From contig WNNJ02000325.1 of NCBI GenBank assembly GCA_012934845.2, positions 62,001-126,000 on the forward strand: a stretch of 64,000 nt of DNA. The letters run 5' to 3'. The notes below the pieces were generated by a model. The model had not been told where the DNA came from. It worked only from the letters and a program-made list of their open reading frames with translations, and searched no databases. The stretch comes from Pomphorhynchus laevis (taxonomy: Eukaryota > Acanthocephala > Palaeacanthocephala > Echinorhynchida > Pomphorhynchidae). This document shows, in pieces, positions 54,473-64,000 of this stretch. The translations under genes were made by a program, and so were the position numbers. Each line of letters opens with the position of its first letter. Within the stretch, counting starts at the first letter, position 1.

Positions 54473-56816
54473 ACTAGGATGCACTGCTGCTATGCATACT
54501 TATTAATAAATTTCTTCAAATAGAAATACTATTGTTCGTGGAAAAATTTGATATCAGGGTGTCAGCACCACGAAATAAATTCAACAATGAAATTGTCGCA
54601 AATAACAAAGTCACCATTTCGAACTAGTTTGTTCTCATCAGTAGGCTGTATTCCCCACAACTAAATTAAAGTTGAGAGAGAAACTATACTGTGATTTGAA
54701 ACAACAAGAGTTTTTTTTTCCTTGTAAAGACTGGGGTTTGCGACTGCAAGTATTTTTTACACGTCTGCATTAAGCGCCGGAGAACCAAGCGCGTTGTGCA
54801 ACAAGATAAACACCAGTTGGGTACTGGATAATACAATGCTGCACTACGATGCACTGCTACTATGCATCCTTATCAAAAAAATTTCGTCAAATAGAAATAC
54901 TATTGTTCGTGGAAACATTTGATATCAGTGTCTCAGCCCCACGAAAGAAATTTCACAATGAAATTGTCGCAAATGACAAAGTCACCATTTCAAACCAGTT
55001 GTTCTCATCAGTAGCCTGTACTCCCCACAACTGGATTGTAGTGAAAGAAAGGCTATATGGTGATTTGAAACCACGATAGTTTCTTGTTCCTTTGTAAATA
55101 CTAGGGTTTGCGACTGCAAGTATTTTTTACCCGTCTGCATAAATCGCTGGAGAACCAAGCGCGTTTGCGACAAGATACACACCAGTTAACTACTGGATAA
55201 TACAATGCTGCACAACGATGCACTGCTGCTATGCATCCTTTCCATAAATGTCTTCAAATAGAAATACAATTGTTCGTGGAAACATTTGATATCAGTGTCT
55301 CAGCACAACGAAAGAAATTCCACAATGAAATTGTCGCAAATGACAAAGACACCAATTCGAACTAGTTGTTCTCATCAGTAGCATGTACTCTCCACAACTA
55401 GATTGTAGTTGGGAGAAAGTCTATATGGTGATTTAAACCACGAAAGTTTCTTGTTCCCTTGCAAAGTCTGGGGGTTTGCGACTGCAAGTGTTTACCCGTC
55501 TGCATTAGGCGTTGCAGAACCAAGCGCGTTGTGCAAAAAGATACACACCAGTTGGGTACTGGATGATACAACGCCTCACTATGATGCACTGCTGCTATGC
55601 TTTCTTATCAATAAATTTCTTCAAATAGAAATACTATGGTTCGTAGAAACATTTGATATTAGTGTGTTAGCACAACGATAGAAATTCCACAATAAAATTG
55701 TCGCAAATGACAAAGTCACCATTTCGAACTAGTTAGTTTTCATCAGTAGCCTGTATTGCCCATAACTGGATTTAAGTTGGGAGAAAGTATGTACGGTGAT
55801 TTTAAACAACGAGAGTTTCTTGTTCCCTTGTAAAGACTGGGGTTTGCGACTGCCGGTATTCACCCGTCTGCATTAAGCGCTGAGAACAAAGCGCGCTGTG
55901 CAACAAGATACACAGCAGTTAACTAGTGGATACCAATGCTGCACTAATATGCACTGCTGCTATGCATCCTTATCAATAAATTTCTTCAAATAGAAATACT
56001 ATTGTTCGTGGAAACATTTGATATCAGGGTGTCAGCACCACGAAAGCAATTTCACAATGAAATTGTCGCAAATGACAAAGTCACCATTTCGAACTAGTTG
56101 GTTCTCATCAGTAGTCTGTATTGCCCACAACTGGATTGAAGTTGGGAGAGAGGCTATATGGTGATCTTAAACAACGAGGGTTTTTTGTTCCCTTGTAAAG
56201 ACTGGGGTTTGCGACTGCTAGTATTCACCCGTCTGCATTAAGCGCTGAAGAACCAAGCGCGTTGTGCAACAAGATACACACGAGTTGGTACTGGGTAATA
56301 CAATGCTGCGCTTCGATGCACATCTGCTATGCATCCTTATCAATAAATTTCTTCAAATAGAAATACTATTGTTCGTGGAAATATTTGATATCAGTGTGTC
56401 AGCACCACGAAAGAAATTCTACAATGAAATTGTCGCAAATGACAAAGTAACCATTCTGAACTATTTCGTTTTCATCAGTAGCCTGTACTCCCCACATCAG
56501 GATTGAAGTTGGGAGAAAGGCTATATGGCGATTTGAAACAACGAGAGTTCGTTGTTCCCTTGCAAAAACTGTGGGTTTGCGACTGCAAGTATTTACCCGT
56601 CTGCGTAAAGCGCTGAGAACAAAGCGCGTATTGCAACAAGATACACAGCAGTTAACTACTGGATAATACAATGCTGCACTACGATGCACTGCTGCTATTC
56701 GTCCTTATCAATAAATTTCTTTAAATAAAAATACTATTGTTCGTGAAAATATTTGATATCATTGTGTCAGCACCACAATAAAAACTCTACAATGAAATTG
56801 TCGCAAATGACAAAGT

Positions 56817-56898
56817 CACCATTTCGAACTATTCGGTTCTCATCAGTAGCCTGTACTCACCACAACTGGATTGAAGTTGGGAGAAAGGCTATATGGTG
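56817..56898 (-). ncRNA. Satellite hammerhead ribozyme, type III, intact
   Basis: On the minus strand: helix III 5' side CACCAU (56,898-56,893), cleavage base A (56,892), helix I UAGCCU (56,891-56,886) closed with AGGCUA, core CUGAUGA (56,846-56,840), helix II GAAC (56,839-56,836), loop CGAAUA, GUUC (56,829-56,826), GAAA (56,825-56,822) and helix III 3' side AUGGUG (56,822-56,817). The ends lie in helix III, which makes it type III. Predicted cleavage is between 56,892 and 56,891. An AUA triplet fits the NUH rule. Helix I has an internal loop (UU against UAC), the usual place for the loop-loop contact that speeds natural hammerheads. Confidence 0.9.
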
Positions 56899-58656
56899 AT
56901 TTGAAACAACGAGAATTCCTTGTTCCCTTGCAATGCCGTGGGTTGGCGAATGCAAGTATTCACCGGTCTGCATTAAGCGCTGGAGCATTAAGCGCGTATT
57001 GCAACAAAATACACACCAGTTGGCTACTGGATAATACAATGCGGCACGACGATGCACTGCTGCTATGCATCCTTATCAATAAATTTCTTCAAATAGAAAT
57101 ACTATTGTTCGTGGAAACATTTGATATCAGTGTGTAAGCACCACGAAAGAAATTCCACAATGAAATTGTCGCAAATGTCAAAGTCACCATTTCAAACTAG
57201 TTGGTTCTCATCAGTGACCTGTACTCCCCATAACTGTATGTAAGTTGGGAGAAAGGCTAAATGGTGATTTGAAACAACGCGAATTCCTTGTTCCCTTGCA
57301 AAGCCGGGGGTTGGCGAATGCAAGTATTCACCGGTCTTCATTAAGAGCTGGAGAACCAAGCAAGATGTGCAATAATATACACACCAGTTGGGTACCGGAT
57401 AATACAATGCTGCGCTACTATGCACTGCTGCTATGCATCCTTATCCATAATTTTTTTCAAATAGAAATACTATTGGTTTGTGAAAAATATGATATCAGTG
57501 TGTCAGCACCACGAAGGAAATTCCACAATGAAATTGTCGCAAATGACAAAGTCACCATTTCAAACTAGTTGGTTCTCATCAGTAGTCTGTACTCCCCACA
57601 ACTGGATTGAAGTTTGGAGAAAGGCTATAGGGTAATTGTAAACAATTAGAGTTCCTTGTTCTCTTGCAAAGACTGGGGTTAGCGCCTGCAAGCATTCACC
57701 CGTCTGCATTAAGCGCTAGAGAACCAAGCGCGTTATGCAACAAGATACACAACAGTTGGCTACCGGATAATACAATGCTGCACTACGATGCACTGCTGCT
57801 ATGCATCCTTATCCATAAATTTCTTCAAATAGAAATACTATTGTTCATCGAAAAATTTGATATCAGTGTTTCTGCACCACGAAGGAAATTCCACAATGAA
57901 ATTGTCGCAAATGACAAAGTCACCATTTCCAACTAGTTGGTTATCATCAGTAGCCTGTACTCCCCCCAACTGGATTGAAGTTTGGAGAAAGGCTTTATGG
58001 TGATTTGAAACAACGAGAGTTCCTTGTTCGCTTTGCAAAGACTGGAGTTTGCGACTGCAAGTATTTACCCGTCTGCATTAAGCGCTAGAGAACCAAGCGC
58101 GTTGTGCAACAAGATACACATCAGTTGGCTACTGGATAATACCATGCTGCACTACGATGAACTGCTGCTATGCATCCTTATCAATAAATTTCTTCAAATA
58201 GAAATACTATTGTTCGTGGAAACAATTGATATCAGTGTGTCAGCACCACGAAAGAAATTCTACAATGAAATTGTCGCAAATGACAAAGTAACCATTCTGA
58301 ACTATTTCGTTTTCATCAGTAGCCTGTACTCCCCACATCAGGATTGAAGTTGGGAGAAAGGCTATATAGCGATTTGAAACAACGAGAGTTCCTTGTTCAC
58401 TTGCAAAAACTGTGGGTTTGCGACTGCAAGTATTTACCCGTCTGCATAAAGCGCTGAGAACAAAGCGCGTATTGCAACAAGATACACAGAGTTAACTACT
58501 GGATAATACAATGCTGCACTACGATGCACTGCTGCTATTCATCCTTATCAATAAATTTCTTTAAATAAAAATACTATTGTTCGTGAAAATATTTGATATC
58601 ATTGTGTCAGCACCACAATAAAAACTCTACAATGAAATTGTCGCAAATGACAAAGT

Positions 58657-58738
58657 CACCATTTCGAACTATTCGGTTCTCATCAGTAGCCTGTACTCAC
58701 CACAACTGGATTGAAGTTGGGAGAAAGGCTATATGGTG
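58657..58738 (-). ncRNA. Satellite hammerhead ribozyme, intact
   Basis: Identical in core and helices to the copy at 56,817-56,898, 1,840 bp further on (five monomers). Confidence 0.9.
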
Positions 58739-61227
58739 ATTTGAAACAACGAGAATTCCTTGTTCCCTTGCAATGCCGTGGGTTGGCGAATGCAAGTATT
58801 CACCGGTCTGCATTAAGCGCTGGAGCATTAAGCGCGTATTGCAACAAAATACACACCAGTTGGCTACTGGATAATACAATGCGGCACGACGATGCACTGC
58901 TGCTATGCATCCTTATCAATAAATTTCTTCAAATAGAAATACTATTGTTCGTGGAAACATTTGATATCAGGGTGTAAGCACCACGAAAGAAATTCCACAA
59001 TGAAATTGTCGCAAATGTCAAAGTCACCATTTCAAACTAGTTGGTTCTCATCAGTGGCCTGTACTCCCCATAACTGTATGTAAGTTGGGAGAAAGGCTAA
59101 ATGGTGATTTGAAAAACGCGAATTCCTTGTTCCCTTGCAAAGCCGGGGGTTGGCGAATGCAAGTATTCACCGGTCTTCATTAAGAGCTGGAGAACCAAGC
59201 AAGATGTGCAATAATATACACACCAGTTTGGTACCGGATAATACAATGCTGCGCTACTATGCACTGCTGCTATGCATCCTTATCCATAAATTTTTTCAAA
59301 TAGAAATACTATTGGTTAGTGAAAAATATGATATCAGTGTGTCAGCACCACGAAGGAAATTCCACAATGAAATTGTCGCAAATGACAAAGTCACCATTTC
59401 AAACTAGTTGGTTCTCATCAGTAGTCTGTACTCCCCACAACTGGATTGAAGTTTGGAGAAAGGCTATAGGGTAATTGTAAACAATTAGAGTTCCTTGTTC
59501 TCTTGCAAAGACTGGGGTTAGCGCCTGCAAGCATTCACCCGTCTGCATTAAGCGCTAGAGAACCAAGCGCGTTATGCAACAAGATACACAACAGTTGGCT
59601 ACCGGATAATACAATGCTGCACTACGATGCACTGCTGCTATGCATCCTTATCCATAAATTTCTTCAAATAGAAATACTATTGTTCATCGAAAAATTTGAT
59701 ATCAGTGTTTCTGCACCACGAAGGAAATTCCACAATGAAATTGTCGCAAATGACAAAGTCACCATTTCCAACTAGTTGGTTATCATCAGTAGCCTGTACT
59801 CCCCCCAACTGGATTGAAGTTTGGAGAAAGGCTTTATGGTGATTTGAAACAACGAGAGTTCCTTGTTCGCTTTGCAAAGACTGGAGTTTGCGACTGCAAG
59901 TATTTACCCGTCTGCATTAAGCGCTAGAGAACCAAGCGCGTTGTGCAACAAGATACACATCAGTTGGCTACTGGATAATACCATGCTGCACTACGATGAA
60001 CTGCTGCTATGCATCCTTATCAATAAATTTCTTCAAATAGAAATACTATTGTTCGTGGAAACAATTGATATAAGTGTGTCAGCACCACGAAAGAAATTCC
60101 ACAATGAAATTGTCGCAAATGACAAAGTCACCATTTCTAACTAGTTGGTTTTAATCAGTAGCCTGTACTCCCCACAACTGAATTAAAGTTGGGAGAAAGG
60201 CTATCTGGTGATTTGAAACAACGAGAATTTTTTGTTCCTATGCAAAGACTTTTGTTTGCGACTGCAAGTATTTAACAGTCTGCATTAAGCGCTGAAGAAC
60301 CAAGCGCGCTGTGCAACAAGATACACAGCAGTTAACTAGTGGATACCAATGCTGCACTAAGATGCACTGCTGCTATGCATCCTTATCAATAAATTTCTTC
60401 AAATAGAAATACTATTGTTCGTGGAAAAATTGATATCAGGGTGTCAGCACCACGAAAGCAATTTCACAATGAAATTGTCGCAAATGACAAAGTCACCATT
60501 TCGAACTAGTTGGTTCTCATCAGTAGTCTGTATTGCCCACAACTGGATTGAAGTTGGGAGAGAGGCTATATGGTGATCTTAAACAACGAGGGTTTCTTGT
60601 TCCCTTGTAAAGACTGGGGTTTGCGACTGCTAGTATTCACCCGTCTGCATTAAGCGCTGAAGAACCAAGCGCGTTGTGCAACAAGATACACACGAGTTGG
60701 TACTGGGTAATACAATGCTGCGCTTCGATGCACATCTGCTATGCATCCTTATCAATAAATTTCTTCAAATAGAAATACTATTGTTCGTGGAAATATTTGA
60801 TATCAGTGTGTCAGCACCACGAAAGAAATTCTACAATGAAATTGTCGCAAATGACAAAGTAACCATTCTGAACTATTTCGTTTTCATCAGTAGCCTGTAC
60901 TCCCCACATCAGGATTGAAGTTGGGAGAAAGGCTATATAGCGATTTGAAACAACGAGAGTTCCTTGTTCTCTTGCAAAAACTGTGGGTTTGCGACTGCAA
61001 GTATTTACCCGTCTGCATAAAGCGCTGAGAACAAAGCGCGTATTGCAACAAGATACACAGAGTTAACTACTGGATAATACAATGCTGCACTACGATGCAC
61101 TGCTGCTATTCATCCTTATCAATAAATTTCTTTAAATAAAAATACTATTGTTCGTGAAAATATTTGATATCATTGTGTCAGCACCACAATAAAAACTCTA
61201 CAATGAAATTGTCGCAAATGACAAAGT

Positions 61228-61309
61228 CACCATTTCGAACTATTCGGTTCTCATCAGTAGCCTGTACTCACCACAACTGGATTGAAGTTGGGAGAAAGGC
61301 TATATGGTG
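61228..61309 (-). ncRNA. Satellite hammerhead ribozyme, intact
   Basis: Third copy of the same subtype, 2,571 bp (seven monomers) after the copy at 58,657-58,738. All core residues and the inner helices are kept. Confidence 0.9.
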
Positions 61310-64000
61310 ATTTGAAACAACGAGAATTCCTTGTTCCCTTGCAATGCCGTGGGTTGGCGAATGCAAGTATTCACCGGTCTGCATTAAGCGCTGGAGCATT
61401 AAGCGCGTATTGCAACAAAATACACACCAGTTGGCTACTGGATAATACAATGCGGCACGACGATGCACTGCTGCTATGCATCCTTATCAATAAATTTCTT
61501 CAAATAGAAATACTATTGTTCGTGGAAACATTTGATATCAGGGTGTAAGCACCACGAAAGAAATTCCACAATGAAATTGTCGCAAATGTCAAAGTCACCA
61601 TTTCAAACTAGTTGGTTCTCATCAGTGGCCTGTACTCCCCATAACTGTATGTAAGTTGGGAGAAAGGCTAAATGGTGATTTGAAAAACGCGAATTCCTTG
61701 TTCCCTTGCAAAGCCGGGGGTTGGCGAATGCAAGTATTCACCGGTCTTCATTAAGAGCTGGAGAACCAAGCAAGATGTGCAATAATATACACACCAGTTT
61801 GGTACCGGATAATACAATGCTGCGCTACTATGCACTGCTGCTATGCATCCTTATCCATAAATTTTTTCAAATAGAAATACTATTGGTTAGTGAAAAATAT
61901 GATATCAGTGTGTCAGCACCACGAAGGAAATTCCACAATGAAATTGTCGCAAATGACAAAGTCACCATTTCAAACTAGTTGGTTCTCATCAGTAGTCTGT
62001 ACTCCCCACAACTGGATTGAAGTTTGGAGAAAGGCTATAGGGTAATTGTAAACAATTAGAGTTCCTTGTTCTCTTGCAAAGACTGGGGTTAGCGCCTGCA
62101 AGCATTCACCCGTCTGCATTAAGCGCTAGAGAACCAAGCGCGTTATGCAACAAGATACACAACAGTTGGCTACCGGATAATACAATGCTGCACTACGATG
62201 CACTGCTGCTATGCATCCTTATCCATAAATTTCTTCAAATAGAAATACTATTGTTCATCGAAAAATTTGATATCAGTGTTTCTGCACCACGAAGGAAATT
62301 CCACAATGAAATTGTCGCAAATGACAAAGTCACCATTTCCAACTAGTTGGTTATCATCAGTAGCCTGTACTCCCCCCAACTGGATTGAAGTTTGGAGAAA
62401 GGCTTTATGGTGATTTGAAACAACGAGAGTTCCTTGTTCGCTTTGCAAAGACTGGAGTTTGCGACTGCAAGTATTTACCCGTCTGCATTAAGCGCTAGAG
62501 AACCAAGCGCGTTGTGCAACAAGATACACATCTGTTGGTTACTAGATAATAAAATGCTGCACTACGATGCACTGCTGCTATGCATGCTAATCAATAAATT
62601 TCTTCAAATATAAATACTATTGTTCGTGGAAACAATTGATATAAGTGTGTCAGCACCACCAAAGAAATTCCACAATGAAATTGTCGCAAATGACAAAGTC
62701 ACCATTTCTAACTAGTTAATTTTAATCAGTAGCCTGTACTCCCCACAACTGAATTAAAGTTGGGAGAAAGGCTATCTGGTGATTTGAAACAACGAGAATT
62801 TTTTGTTCCTATGCAAAGACTTTTGTTTGCGACTGCAAGTATTCAACAGTCTGCATTAAGCGCTGAAGAACCAAGCGCGTTGTGCAACAAGATACACATC
62901 TGTTGGTTACTAGATAATAAAATGCTGCACTACGATGCACTGCTGCTATGCATCCTTATCAATAAATTTCTTCAAATAGAAATACTATTGTTCGTGGAAA
63001 CATTTGATATCAGGGTGTCAGCACCACGAAAGCAATTTCACAATGAAATTGTCGCAAATGACAAAGTCACCATTTCGAACTAGTTGGTTCTCATCAGTAG
63101 TCTGTATTGCCCACAACTGGATTGAAGTTGGGAGAGAGGCTATATGGTGATTTTAAACAACGAGGGTTTCTTGTTTTATTGTAAAGACTAAGGTTTGCGA
63201 CTGCAAGTATTCACCCGTCTGCATTAAGCGCTGAAGAACCAAGCGCGTTGTGCAACAAGATACACATCAGTTGGCTACTGGATAATACAATGCTGCACTA
63301 CGATGCTCTGCTGCTATGCATCCTTATCAATAAATTTTTTCAAATGGTAATAATATTGTTTGTGGAAACATTTGATTTCAGGTTATAAGCAACACGAAAG
63401 AAATTCCACAATGAAATTGTCGCAAATGACAAAGTCACCATTTCGAACTTGTTCGTTCTCATCAGTAGCATGCACTCCCCACAACTAGATTGAAGTTAGG
63501 AGAAAGGCCATGTGGTTATTTGAAACAACGAGAATTCCTTGTTCGCTTTCAAAGACTAGGGTTTGGGACTGCAAGTATTCACTCGTCTGCATTAAGCGCT
63601 GGAGAACCAAGCGCGTTATGCAACAAGATACACAACAGTTGGCTACCGGATAATACAATGCTGCACTACGATGCACTGCTGCTATGCATCCTTATCCATA
63701 AATTTCTTCAAATAGAAATACTATTGTTCATCGAAAAATTTGTTATCAGTGTTTCAGCACCACGAAGGAAATTCCACAATGAAATTGTCGCAAATGACAG
63801 TCACCATTTCCAACTAGTTGGTTCTGATCAGTAGTCTGTACTCCCCACAACTGAATTGAAGTTAGGAGAAAGGCTATAGGGTGATTGTAAACCATTAGAG
63901 TTCCTTGTTCTCTTGCAAAGACTGGGGTTAGCGCCTTCAAGTATTCACCCGTCTGCATTAAGCGCTGGAGAACAAAGCGCGTTTTGCAACAAGATACACA

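Larger units (their letters stand above)
55890..62540. repeat. Higher-order satellite block
   Basis: Segments recur almost unchanged at 1,840 bp (56,871 to 58,711; 57,664 to 59,503), 2,571 bp (58,711 to 61,282; 59,503 to 62,074) and 4,412 bp (56,264 to 60,676). These are 5, 7 and 12 monomer lengths. The pattern is a recent unequal-exchange product. Confidence 0.85.
40548..64000 (-). repeat. Satellite array, ~368-bp monomer, hammerhead-encoding
   Basis: About 63 head-to-tail monomers fill the rest of the window and continue past its end. Spacing of the conserved TCATCAG box is mostly 363-373 bp. Each monomer carries on the minus strand a hammerhead ribozyme of about 82 nt (see the separate entries), a hairpin GCGCTGG-AGAA-CCAAGCGC and a hairpin GATGCA-(9)-TGCATC. 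Monomers at the right (from about 55,890) form near-identical higher-order blocks; those at the left are more diverged. Many short open frames occur on both strands, recur with the period and are not genes. The left edge abuts a LINE cut within its ORF2. Confidence 0.95.

Noticed and set aside
40548-64000. Dozens of open frames of 60-126 codons on both strands, many with similar products
   Set aside because: They recur with the 368-bp period on both strands, differ by frame shifts between monomers and show no domain. They are by-products of the satellite.
40548-64000. A CRISPR-like array
   Set aside because: Repeats are contiguous 368-bp monomers without short repeats and unique spacers, and the setting is eukaryotic.

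Overview
The window looks like repeat-dominated DNA from an AT-rich invertebrate animal genome. Evidence is a spliced host gene with phase-consistent introns, several LINE families, Penelope-like elements and a long satellite. The LINE ORF1 type and the Penelope elements recall flatworms or other helminths, but I cannot assign a species or phylum from sequence alone.

Layout. 0.3-29.5 kb: five exonic blocks on the minus strand fit RPP30 (RNase P protein p30); about 27.7 kb of mobile-element debris separates the fourth block (28.16-28.34 kb) from the most 3' block (0.29-0.41 kb). Inside that interval lie two copies of a LINE with a C-terminal restriction-like endonuclease (1.65-4.52 and 12.53-17.23 kb, the second interrupted by a CR1-type LINE), a LINE with an APE-type endonuclease (5.9-8.93 kb), a cluster of foldback elements (0.85, 5.15, 8.93, 9.38, 10.4, 11.0-12.3 kb), a nest of Penelope-like fragments (17.3-25.8 kb) and a CR1-type LINE (25.8-27.76 kb). 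29.6-40.5 kb: one more foldback, two CR1-type LINEs, a Penelope-like element with a duplicated segment and an opposed second piece, and two LINEs diverging head to head. 40.55 kb to the window end: about 63 tandem copies of a ~368-bp satellite.

The main discovery is that the satellite monomer encodes, on the minus strand, a hammerhead self-cleaving ribozyme of the type III layout: helix III CACCAU/AUGGUG, cleavage triplet AUA, helix I UAGCCU/AGGCUA, core CUGAUGA, helix II GAAC/GUUC, then GAAA. All core bases and inner helices are intact in several copies (52,702; 56,817; 58,657; 61,228). Two further hammerhead types occur in the foldbacks: a type I ribozyme with a GUC site at 11,780-11,861 (with an opposed, slightly decayed partner at 11,133-11,209), and a core with closed helices I and II at 9,297-9,362. 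A related stem flanked by CUGAAGAU and GAAA recurs at Penelope-type ends with different but still complementary stem sequences. The window is thus unusually rich in self-cleaving RNA motifs, consistent with repeats that spread through processed or circular RNA.

The right end of the satellite is homogenised into higher-order blocks (1,840 bp = 5 monomers; 4,412 bp = 12 monomers). The left part is more divergent and includes monomers whose second half has been replaced by an inverted copy of their first half. No tRNA, rRNA or CRISPR was seen. Most open frames in the satellite are by-products of the repeat.
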